Positions 32,838-40,152 of a DNA stretch of 42,336 nt are shown here, one piece after another. The number at the start of each line of letters is the position of its first letter. The stretch's first letter is position 1. This DNA comes from Magnetococcales bacterium (GTDB lineage: Bacteria; Pseudomonadota; Magnetococcia; Magnetococcales; UBA8363). The stretch is taken from contig JACSDG010000020.1 of NCBI GenBank assembly GCA_015660855.1, positions 1 to 42,336 of the forward strand, written 5' to 3'. A model generated the notes under the pieces. It made no database searches and had not been told where the DNA came from. It saw nothing but the letters and a program-made list of their open reading frames with translations. The translations under genes and the position numbers were made by a program.

Positions 32838-34148
32838 ATGGAGACAACACCGCCTTCCATCGGAAATATGGAATATGAATACGACGTTTTTCTGAGTCAT
32901 GATTCACGTGACAAGGTGGCGGTTGAAAAACTGGCCAATCGACTCAAGCAAGATGGTTTACGGGTTTGGTTTGACGCGTGGGTGATTAAGCCTGGAGATT
33001 CAATTCCTCTTCTTATTCGAAAAGGTTTTGAAACATCTCGGGTGATGGTGTTGGTCCTATCTCGTCATTTCGCTGGTGCGAAATGGTCTCAAATGGAGCT
33101 AGGAACAGCCATTTCTCGTGATCCAACCAATGAAGAAAGACGGTTTATTCCTCTGAGGTTGGACGATTCCAAGATTCCAGACATTTTGATCCAGTACGGG
33201 TATGTCGATTATTGCCAGGAGAATGGTTATCAGCAACTTCTGGCAGCTTGCAAGCGCAATACTGCCGGGGAGGAGAAGGAACAGGAACCCAAAAGCGCGG
33301 ATGATCGCGCTGCCTACAAGCGCAACACCGAAAAATTGTTCAACAAACTTAAACAGGACATTGCCAAAACCCTGGCAGGTTCCAACGCGGCCATGGATGC
33401 ATTGGAGGCGAATGCGAACACGGAGGCAGGCACGCCGGAGGATCGGGCTGTGCAGTTGATGGAAAGATTGATCGCCATGGAATTTACCCTCTGCAAGAAT
33501 CGTTTGCTGGCGGCCCACAAAATACTGGCCGGGAATCGCGATCGCGCAGGCCAGAAGGTGATCGAAAAGGTGGCCAGGAAATTGATTCCATGGCTTTATG
33601 TCACCAGCAGCCGTGACAGCGGATCCATCGAGGGGGAATGGGGGGAGAATGCCTCCCTGGGGTATGTTCTCAAACTGCCGGCGGGCATCGCATCATTCGC
33701 CTCCATCATCATGGCGGGGCTGGACCGGCGCGAGGTCTTCTGGGACTCCCTAGAGGGAAAATGGCCCATCGCCGAACAAGGTGGCCGGTTGAGTGGTCTC
33801 ATCGGACAACCGGAAAGTGGCATCACGGAGGCGACCTGGGATAACGTGGTGGACGACCTGGGAAAACGATCTCAAATTCCTACTGAAGCACAGAATCTCA
33901 GCAGGAAGGATAAGATCCAGCCCATCATTATTGAACTGGAGGAGGCCTTTAAGGAGTCAGGCGTCCGTGTATTTTATCTGATCGATTATCGTCCAATCAA
34001 CCAATGGGACCGGATCGCCTATGAAGATCTGTGCAAACGGATCCAAAATGAGTTTCCGACACTGGCATTGGTTGCAATGGACTCGAACTTGCTGACCAGG
34101 GATCAAAAGCTTTTCAATGAAATCCGTCCACTTTTGCTTACGGAGTAG
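32838..34148 (+). CDS. TIR-domain effector with shared C-terminal domain
   Basis: A 436-residue protein. The TIR domain (about 12-150) starts YEYDVFLSHDSRDK and has GLRVWFDAWVIKPGDSIP, MVLVLSRHFAGAKWSQMEL with the likely catalytic Glu87, and FIPLRLDD. TIR effectors of this type commonly degrade NAD+ or make nucleotide signals. A charged helical linker follows (about 150-190). Residues about 195-436 match the end of the phosphorylase-like protein: IPWLYV, ASIIMAGLDRREVFW, IGQPESGI, IPTEAQN, VFYLIDYRPINQWDRIAYEDL and DQKLFNEIRPLL. AAGGA lies upstream of ATG 32838. The downstream MoxR gene starts two bases after the stop. The first 400 bases are A+T richer than the following genes. Confidence 0.85.
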   Translation: METTPPSIGNMEYEYDVFLSHDSRDKVAVEKLANRLKQDGLRVWFDAWVIKPGDSIPLLIRKGFETSRVMVLVLSRHFAGAKWSQMELGTAISRDPTNEERRFIPLRLDDSKIPDILIQYGYVDYCQENGYQQLLAACKRNTAGEEKEQEPKSADDRAAYKRNTEKLFNKLKQDIAKTLAGSNAAMDALEANANTEAGTPEDRAVQLMERLIAMEFTLCKNRLLAAHKILAGNRDRAGQKVIEKVARKLIPWLYVTSSRDSGSIEGEWGENASLGYVLKLPAGIASFASIIMAGLDRREVFWDSLEGKWPIAEQGGRLSGLIGQPESGITEATWDNVVDDLGKRSQIPTEAQNLSRKDKIQPIIIELEEAFKESGVRVFYLIDYRPINQWDRIAYEDLCKRIQNEFPTLALVAMDSNLLTRDQKLFNEIRPLLLTE

Positions 34149-34150
34149 CC

Positions 34151-35140
34151 ATGAGTTCACATGATTGCATCCCTTTGCCCAGGGCGGACCAACCCTGGGT
34201 TCAGGTTGATTTCAAGGATGGCGGGGAGGTGGCGGATCAGGTGCATCTCCTGACATTGGAAGAGATTCACGCCATCAATGCCGCCATCGCCGCCGGCAGG
34301 CCCCTTCTGGTGCGGGGAGAGCCTGGAACCGGGAAGAGCCAGTTGGCGCGGGCGGCGGCCAAAATGCTGGGGCGGGTGTTTATCTCGCATGTGGTGGATT
34401 CCCAGACCGAATCCCGGGATCTGCTCTGGAGCTTCGATGCCGTCCATCGTCTGGCCGAGGCGCAACTGGCGGCGGCCTTGCGCCAGGAACCGGAGACCGT
34501 CCGGGAGGGGTTGCAGGTGGCCCGGTTTGTCCAGCCTGGTCCCCTGTGGTGGGCTTTTGACTGGCCGGGGGCAAGCAAACAGGCCGCACTTTCCGGCGGT
34601 GAGGAACCCACCCAGAACGATGGCGGTGTCTGGAAAAATGGCAGTGTTTTTCTTCTGGACGAGATCGACAAGGCGGAACCGGAGGTGCCCAACGGTCTTC
34701 TGGGGGTTCTGGGCAACCGCGTCTTCACACCCAAAGGCCATGGACAACCGGTGCGTGCCAACGAAACTCTGCCCCTGGTGATCATCACCACCAACGAGGA
34801 GCGCGCCCTGCCCGATGCCTTCCTGCGCCGCTGTCTGGTGCTGCACCTGCAACTGCCCCAGGGCGAAACGGATTTGAAAAAGTTGCTGATGCAACGGGGT
34901 CAGGCCCATTTTCCCCAGGCCGGGCAGGGGGTGCTGAAAGAGGCCGCCGACCTGCTCCATACCCATCGCCGGTTGGCCGCGGAGGAACGCATCACCCCGC
35001 TTCCCGGTCAGGCGGAATATCTGGATCTTCTGCGCGCGGTCCTGAAACTGGGCAAGAGCCAAAACGAACAAATAACAATGTTGCAGGTGGTGGCTCGGTT
35101 CACCCTGAAGAAAAATGCGGATCCCAAGACCCTGGTGTGA
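34151..35140 (+). CDS. MoxR-family AAA+ ATPase (second copy)
   Basis: A 329-residue MoxR-type ATPase. Walker A is RGEPGTGKSQLARAAA (about residues 54-69). Walker B is VFLLDEIDKAEPEVPNGLLG, sensor 1 is LVIITTNEERALPDAF, and the Arg finger region is LRRCLVLHLQLPQ. An insertion with TESRDLLWSFDAVHRLAEAQ follows the Walker A helix, as in MoxR proteins of conflict loci. GGAG lies five bases before ATG 34151, inside the end of the TIR gene. It is followed 15 bases later by the SAV_2336-FGE fusion, which carries a vWA-like domain, so the two probably form the second MoxR-vWA pair of the locus. It belongs to a different MoxR branch from the BchI-like ATPase in the minus arm. Confidence 0.87.
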   Translation: MSSHDCIPLPRADQPWVQVDFKDGGEVADQVHLLTLEEIHAINAAIAAGRPLLVRGEPGTGKSQLARAAAKMLGRVFISHVVDSQTESRDLLWSFDAVHRLAEAQLAAALRQEPETVREGLQVARFVQPGPLWWAFDWPGASKQAALSGGEEPTQNDGGVWKNGSVFLLDEIDKAEPEVPNGLLGVLGNRVFTPKGHGQPVRANETLPLVIITTNEERALPDAFLRRCLVLHLQLPQGETDLKKLLMQRGQAHFPQAGQGVLKEAADLLHTHRRLAAEERITPLPGQAEYLDLLRAVLKLGKSQNEQITMLQVVARFTLKKNADPKTLV

Positions 35141-35155
35141 GGCGGGTTTTCTGTC

Positions 35156-37720
35156 ATGAGCGTATCAGACAAAACAATATTCCCCCGGGGAGGCAGCGGT
35201 TATGCGGATCTGCTCATCGCCTTTGATAAGGGTGGTCCGGAGGTGCTGGAAGCGATGGCCGGGCTGGTGGGGTTTGGGCAGGAAACCAGGTCCGGACAGG
35301 TTGTCAAAGCGGAAGGTACCTCCTCCCTTGAACTTTTTGACCAAGCGACAATCCAAACCGAACCGAAAAAGTTTCATCTCCCCGACCAGCTTCCCATCCC
35401 ATTCTGGCATCTGGTGCAATGTGAGTTCCTCACCCCCCTGCCACGAGCGCGTGTCCCAGCGGAAAAAGGGGAGGACCAGGACCCCCGGCCCCGGATGCCA
35501 TCCGGCATCCGGCTTGGCGGTTGGAACGGGGTGATGACCCGCGTGCGCGCCCTGGGCACGGTGAAGGTGCCGGGGCGGACGCCGGATCTGGGCCGGGTCG
35601 TGCAGTGCATTGTCCAGGGGCGGGTATTGGATCATCTGCCCCGTCTGCCCCGTCGTCGCTGGGGCTTGGGGGTTCAGATCATCCTTGATCGTGCCGAACG
35701 GTTGATGCCTTTTCAGGATGACCTGGATTGGGCCGCCCGGCGTCTGGCGGCGTTGTTTCCCCGACCGGCGGTGGAGTTCGTTCTGCTGCGGGAAGAGTAT
35801 GGTCATCCCATCATTGTCGCACCGGGAAACCGCTATAAAAAATATTCCATCCCCCCTGCGGGTACTCTGGTGCTGGCCCTGGGGGATATGGGATTTTTGG
35901 CCCCCGATGCCGCCCGCAAGGCGGCCTTTTGGGAGCAATGGGGCGCGGAACTTTGTCGTCACGGTTGTCGCCCTCTGGCCCTGTCGCCGGCTCCGGTCTG
36001 GCGCATGCGGCCTCGGTGGCTGCCCTCCTGGCTTCTCCTGCCCTGGAAGAAGGGTGGGACGGAAACCAGACTCTCGGAGGCGGAAAGGATCGCCCAAACC
36101 GAGCGGTTGCTGGCACTCCTGGCTCCGGCGGTACGCATCGAGACCGGGTTGCTGCGGGAGATTCGTCTGCTCCTGAGCCACGAGGCGGATGCTGGCACCG
36201 AGGCCGACTGCTGGACCCACCCCGCCATGGCGGGTCGCTCAACCATGGGTGGCACCCTGGACCCTGCCGCCCTGGACTGGCTGTGGCCTCGGTTCGCGGG
36301 AGAAAAAGATGTCCTGAAAAAACAGGTGGTGGCCACTCTGCGGCGTTGGCACAACCGGGAAGGGTTGGCCCGGGAGGTGTGGGACGAGGAGGTTTTGCGC
36401 CTGCCGGCCTCCCTGGCCGAGAATGATCATTCTGCCGCCCGCAGGCGTTTTAAAAGACTCGCGTCCAAGGTGGTGGGGTCGGATCCGGGTGGGGCCTGGT
36501 TTCGCCGGGTGCATCGCCGTGCCGACCCCACCGCCCTCTACCAACATGGCGATCTGGAGCTTAAGGCGGTGCAGGACATGATGTACCATGCCGCCTTTGG
36601 CGTGGATCCGGATCATCCCCCACCGCCGGGCTTTGATCTGCGCCACCTGGGGACGCTCCATGAGACTCCGGTGACCATTCCCCTTTCCCAGCAGGGAGAC
36701 CACCTGGTGGCGGGGGCCGCTGCCGGCGGCAGCCCCTTGGGAGCAATTCACAGCCGTCAGGATCAGGTTCTTCTGGAGCCGGTGCCTTTTGTTCTCCCCG
36801 GCGCAGCCTCGCTGCTCCATCTGCAAGGGGATGGCAAACAAGCCACGGCACCGCTTCCCAAAAGATCGGCATTTTTGATCAAGAGCGACTGCGAAATATT
36901 GACCTTCGGCCAGATGGAAAAACCCTTGTGGGCCGAAGCCGTGGGCCGCGACGGTCATGGCCTGTGGGTGCGGATTGCCGTTCCCGGTCCTGGGTCGCAA
37001 CCAGTAACCCAACGTTTGCGTTGGATTCCCCCAGGACGGTTTCTCATGGGATCCCCGAAGGAGGAGCATGGGCGTATGGAAACTGAAGGCCCGCAACATG
37101 AAGTGATTTTCAAGCAGGGCTTCTGGCTCTTCGATACCGCCTGCACCCAGGCCCTGTGGCAGGCGGTGATGGGGGGCAAACCCAGTAAGTTCCGATCCCC
37201 GGACCAGCCCGTGGATAATGTAGATTTTAATAATGTGCAAAATTTTATCGAAAAAATCAACCAGGTCCATTCCGACCTGAAATTGACCCTCCCCAGTGAA
37301 GCACAGTGGGAATATGCCTGCCGCGCCGGCACCACCACGCCGTTCAGCTTTGGCGCGGACATCACCCCGGAGCAGGTGAATTATGATAGCAATTATCCCT
37401 ACCGGGATGGACCTAAGGGGAAATACCGGGGGCAGACGGTTCCGGTGGCCAGCCTTCCATCCAATCCCTGGGGGCTTTACGAAATGCAAGGCAATGTCTG
37501 GGAATGGTGTGCGGATGTTTGGCATGACTCCTATGCGGGTGCTCCAACGGATGGCAGCGTCTGGGATGGGCCGCCGGAGCTGCGCGTGATGCGTGGCGGT
37601 TCCTGGCACTACTATGCCAGGTACGTGCGGGCGGCTTGCCGTTACTACGGGTCCCCGGCGGGCCGCGACGTCGACCTTGGCTTTCGTTGTGCCCGAGCTT
37701 ACGACCGGATGGATTTTTGA
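35156..37720 (+). CDS. SAV_2336/vWA-like protein fused to a hypervariable FGE-fold (C-type lectin) domain
   Basis: An 854-residue fusion. Residues about 1-500 resemble SAV_2336 N-terminal-like proteins, with a degraded vWA-type domain (WGLGVQIILDRAERLMPF, AVEFVLLREEYGHP) and a lid-like helical region. The FGE-sulfatase fold runs from about 618 (LRWIPPGRFLMGSP) through LPSEAQWEYACRAGT and NPWGLYEMQGNVWEWCADVW to GFRCARA. The Cys pair that makes formylglycine in true FGEs is absent (HYYARYV at that place), so it is a binding scaffold, not a sulfatase activator. Residues about 813-847 are encoded by a DGR-type variable repeat. It probably senses a ligand and signals through the MoxR ATPase just upstream. 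Ribosome site upstream of ATG 35156 is weak (GAGG). Confidence 0.8.
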   Translation: MSVSDKTIFPRGGSGYADLLIAFDKGGPEVLEAMAGLVGFGQETRSGQVVKAEGTSSLELFDQATIQTEPKKFHLPDQLPIPFWHLVQCEFLTPLPRARVPAEKGEDQDPRPRMPSGIRLGGWNGVMTRVRALGTVKVPGRTPDLGRVVQCIVQGRVLDHLPRLPRRRWGLGVQIILDRAERLMPFQDDLDWAARRLAALFPRPAVEFVLLREEYGHPIIVAPGNRYKKYSIPPAGTLVLALGDMGFLAPDAARKAAFWEQWGAELCRHGCRPLALSPAPVWRMRPRWLPSWLLLPWKKGGTETRLSEAERIAQTERLLALLAPAVRIETGLLREIRLLLSHEADAGTEADCWTHPAMAGRSTMGGTLDPAALDWLWPRFAGEKDVLKKQVVATLRRWHNREGLAREVWDEEVLRLPASLAENDHSAARRRFKRLASKVVGSDPGGAWFRRVHRRADPTALYQHGDLELKAVQDMMYHAAFGVDPDHPPPPGFDLRHLGTLHETPVTIPLSQQGDHLVAGAAAGGSPLGAIHSRQDQVLLEPVPFVLPGAASLLHLQGDGKQATAPLPKRSAFLIKSDCEILTFGQMEKPLWAEAVGRDGHGLWVRIAVPGPGSQPVTQRLRWIPPGRFLMGSPKEEHGRMETEGPQHEVIFKQGFWLFDTACTQALWQAVMGGKPSKFRSPDQPVDNVDFNNVQNFIEKINQVHSDLKLTLPSEAQWEYACRAGTTTPFSFGADITPEQVNYDSNYPYRDGPKGKYRGQTVPVASLPSNPWGLYEMQGNVWEWCADVWHDSYAGAPTDGSVWDGPPELRVMRGGSWHYYARYVRAACRYYGSPAGRDVDLGFRCARAYDRMDF
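37591..37697 (+). repeat. DGR-type variable repeat VR1
   Basis: A 107-nt segment at the 3' end of the SAV_2336-FGE gene. It is 92/107 identical to VR2 (38630-38736). Fourteen of the 15 differences fall in first or second codon positions, giving His/Asp, Tyr/Phe, Tyr/Leu, Tyr/Asn, Tyr/His, Gly/Trp, Pro/Leu, Gly/Leu, Asp/Leu, Val/Asp and Asp/Asn swaps. A 28-nt constant block (37615-37642) lies between the variable codons. It ends in CGTTGTGCCCGAG, common to both copies, where an initiation (IMH) site would be expected. Confidence 0.82.
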
Positions 37721-37784
37721 ACCTGAACAGATTATCTTCCATGGCGCGTGCGGGGAAAAAAAACGCCGGGCCGAAACGTGTGAT

Positions 37785-37829
37785 CGGCGGTGTGTTGGTC
37801 GCTTGGCGAGGGCTTACCGCCGGTTTTTT
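37785..37829 (+). terminator. candidate terminator/hairpin after the first FGE gene
   Basis: CGGCGGT (37785-37791) pairs with ACCGCCG (37816-37822) around a 24-nt loop, followed by GTTTTTT (37823-37829). It lies between the two FGE genes and overlaps the leader of the second. It may attenuate read-through, or serve as the hairpin that commonly follows DGR variable repeats. Confidence 0.45.
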
Positions 37830-37844
37830 CAAGGTATCACCGTC

Positions 37845-38747
37845 ATGAACCTTCCCTTGCACACCGATCCCCTCTGGCATCCGTTGGTCGATGGTTTCCC
37901 CCCGGCATGGGCTTCCGGCTGGGGTCAGGATCGGTTTGGTGTTTTTATTGAGTTTACCCTGCAAGGTGTCCAACAGCGTCTGCGGTGGATTCCGCCGGGT
38001 CGGTTTCTTATGGGATCGCCCGCGGATGAGCCGGGGCGTTATCCTAATGAAGGACCGCAACGTGAGGTGACCTTGAGCCAGGGTTTCTGGCTCTTCGATA
38101 CCCCCTGCACCCAGTCCTTGTGGCAGGTGGTGATGGGGGAGAATCCCAGCCAATTTCAATCCAACAACCGGCCCGTGGAGCAGGTGAGCTTCGTGGAGGT
38201 GCAGGAGTTTCTCTCCCGCATCAATCAAGTCTGCCCCGGCCTGGACCTGACTCTGCCCAGTGAAGCGCAATGGGAATATGCCTGTCGGGCGGGAACCACT
38301 GCGGCCTTGTATTCCGGTGCAATCACCATTCTGGGTGAGCGCAATGCGCCAGCCTTGGACACCATCGCCTGGTATGGCGGCAATAGCGGCGTGGAACCTG
38401 CGGAATTGCCCAATGGCCAGGACTCTTCGGGTTGGCCGGAAAAGCAATATCCCCATGAACGCGCTGCAACCCATCCGGTGGCCATGAAGGATCCCAATCC
38501 CTGGGGCCTGTATGACATGTTGGGAAACGTCTGGGAATGGTGCGCGGATGACTGGCACGATTCCTACGAGGGCGCACCCGTAGATGGCCGGGTCTGGGAA
38601 GGTGACGGGCCGTCGGGGCAGCGTGTGTTGCGTGGCGGTTCCTGGGACTTCCTTGCCAGGTACGTGCGGGCGGCTTGCCGTAACCACTGGTCCCTGGCGC
38701 TCCGCCTCGACAACCTTGGCTTCCGTTGTGCCCGAGTTCAGTCGTGA
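37845..38747 (+). CDS. stand-alone FGE-fold (C-type lectin) protein with DGR-type variable end
   Basis: A 300-residue FGE-sulfatase-fold protein, paralogous to the C-terminal domain of the gene upstream. It has LRWIPPGRFLMGSPADEPGR, FWLFDTPCTQSLWQVVMGEN, LPSEAQWEYACRAGT, YDMLGNVWEWCADDWHDSYE and LRGGSW...LGFRCARV. The formylglycine-generating Cys pair is missing (DFLARYV at that site). Residues about 263-297 correspond to VR2. ATG 37845 (MNLPLHTDPLW) with AAGG ten bases upstream is chosen; the frame is open farther upstream, but that stretch overlaps the previous gene's end and does not look coding. No signal peptide is seen, so a cytoplasmic sensor is likely. DGR target proteins commonly use this fold. 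Confidence 0.8.
   Translation: MNLPLHTDPLWHPLVDGFPPAWASGWGQDRFGVFIEFTLQGVQQRLRWIPPGRFLMGSPADEPGRYPNEGPQREVTLSQGFWLFDTPCTQSLWQVVMGENPSQFQSNNRPVEQVSFVEVQEFLSRINQVCPGLDLTLPSEAQWEYACRAGTTAALYSGAITILGERNAPALDTIAWYGGNSGVEPAELPNGQDSSGWPEKQYPHERAATHPVAMKDPNPWGLYDMLGNVWEWCADDWHDSYEGAPVDGRVWEGDGPSGQRVLRGGSWDFLARYVRAACRNHWSLALRLDNLGFRCARVQS
38630..38736 (+). repeat. DGR-type variable repeat VR2
   Basis: Partner of VR1 at a distance of 1039 bases, at the extreme 3' end of the stand-alone FGE gene. Constant third-codon bases and the shared 28-nt block show that the two copies come from one template, with change confined to 11 codons. Downstream of CCCGAG the two loci diverge completely. Confidence 0.82.
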
Positions 38748-38777
38748 GCCGGGCAAGCAGCAGGCAGGAGCGGAGCG

Positions 38778-38830
38778 GCCCATGTCCGGGGCCGCCCCAA
38801 GCGGAGCGCCGGGGTGCGCCGGACATGGGC
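38778..38830. repeat. inverted repeat downstream of VR2
   Basis: GCCCATGTCCGG (38778-38789) and CCGGACATGGGC (38819-38830) form a perfect 12-bp stem around a GC-rich 29-nt loop. It starts 41 bases after VR2 and 30 bases after the gene's stop. DGR target genes often carry a hairpin or cruciform just after the variable repeat that favours retrohoming; this one fits the position, but its loop is larger than in the Bordetella phage example. There is no T-run. Confidence 0.55.
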
Positions 38831-38927
38831 TGCGGAGCAACCAGTCATTGCCCCGGAGGGGCATCATGTTTTTTCAGGGCACGGTTTTGGGTGTTGAATG
38901 GGTAACAACGCAACCTTCCAAGTCGTG

Positions 38928-40139
38928 ATGAATACCCGATGGACTGTCCCTGAGGACATCAACGACCAGTTGTTGCGCGTGTGGGACCAGGGACGCATCC
39001 TGGCCGCCCGGTTTGGCGAGGCCTCCCTGTTTCCCCTGCCGGTTCGTTTTCACCGCCCCAGCTCAAAGGATATGGCGGGGTCTTTCGGTGCCGTGCAGGA
39101 TTGGATCCGGCTCCTGGAGCAGGGAAGCCGCGTATCCCGTGGATTTGGCTATGACATCATTTGGGAAGAGATTAATCATCGTCAGATTGGCCGTAATGCC
39201 CTGCCGCGCGGCATTCAAGTCGCCACCGAAGCCGATGCCCTCCGTCTGATTGGCAAAACCCGGGAAGCGGAGCGGTTTTCCCATGTGACCCGAATCACGC
39301 ACGATACCTTTCCAGTTCTCGATGGTTGGTTGGCGGACCATCCCATGGTTGCGCTGAAACACGCCGATGCATGGGATCGGGTGTTGGCGATATTGTCCTG
39401 GTTTTGCCGCCATCCCCGCCCCCATTGTTATCTTCGCCAGGTGGACATCCCCGGGGTGGATACCAAATTTATCGAAGGGCGACGGGAACTGTTGTCGGAA
39501 TTGCTCAACCTAGTCTTGCCAGCGGATGCGATTGATACTGCGGCCACGGGCACCAAGGGTTTTGCGCAAAGGTTTGGTCTCAGATCCAAACCGTTCCGGG
39601 TTCGCTTTCGCCTCCTGGATCCCGTCCTTTCCATTGCCGGGTTGACCGATCTGACGGTGCCCTTTGAACAATTGGCCGCCAGGCCTTTATTGGTTCGCCG
39701 TGTGTTTATCACCGAGAACGAGATCAATGGCCTGGCCTTTCCTGCGGCACCCGAATCCATGGTGATTTTCGGCCTGGGCTACGCCCTCGACCAGTTACGT
39801 GAAATATCCTGGCTTGGCGAAAAGGAGATCCATTATTGGGGGGATATCGATACCCATGGGTTTGCCATTCTTGACCGCCTGCGCGCTATTTTTCCCGAGG
39901 CCAGATCCTTTCTGATGGACCTGGACACCCTGTTGGCCAACCGTGATCTTTGGGGCAGGGAGGAAAAAAAATGTACCGCTGATCGGCTTGAGCGATTGAC
40001 GGATTTTGAACGCTCGGTATTCGACGCCCTCCGTGACGATCATTATGGCGAAGGGGTGCGTCTGGAACAGGAACGTATTTCGTTTTCCCGTGTTGCACAG
40101 TTTGTGGATGCCCTTGGCCAAAACATTGGCCGGGATTGA
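38928..40139 (+). CDS. jetD: Wadjet nuclease subunit JetD (DUF3322/DUF2220, Toprim-like)
   Basis: A 403-residue JetD homologue, the nuclease that cleaves plasmid DNA held by JetABC. The N-terminal DUF3322 part has WTVPEDINDQLLRVWDQGRIL and WEEINHRQIGRNALPRGI. The C-terminal DUF2220/Toprim part has RRVFITENEINGLAFP (catalytic Glu) and IHYWGDIDTHGFAILDRLR (Asp-x-Asp), so the active site looks intact. ATG 38928 (MNTRWTVPED) matches the usual JetD start; ATG 38898 is an alternative. It stands 13 kb from jetC with the CHAT/TIR/FGE module in between. The closest upstream gene on the same strand is the FGE gene, 180 bases away, so it may now be transcribed with the TIR arm. Confidence 0.9.
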   Translation: MNTRWTVPEDINDQLLRVWDQGRILAARFGEASLFPLPVRFHRPSSKDMAGSFGAVQDWIRLLEQGSRVSRGFGYDIIWEEINHRQIGRNALPRGIQVATEADALRLIGKTREAERFSHVTRITHDTFPVLDGWLADHPMVALKHADAWDRVLAILSWFCRHPRPHCYLRQVDIPGVDTKFIEGRRELLSELLNLVLPADAIDTAATGTKGFAQRFGLRSKPFRVRFRLLDPVLSIAGLTDLTVPFEQLAARPLLVRRVFITENEINGLAFPAAPESMVIFGLGYALDQLREISWLGEKEIHYWGDIDTHGFAILDRLRAIFPEARSFLMDLDTLLANRDLWGREEKKCTADRLERLTDFERSVFDALRDDHYGEGVRLEQERISFSRVAQFVDALGQNIGRD

Positions 40140-40152
40140 GACGTTTTACACT

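Noticed and set aside
35156-38747. FGE genes as sulfatase-activating enzymes
   Set aside because: The catalytic Cys pair is missing and no sulfatase gene is nearby.
36239-38867. Long minus-strand open frames opposite the two FGE genes
   Set aside because: The plus-strand proteins have strong FGE-fold motifs and the variable-repeat pattern only makes codon sense on the plus strand.
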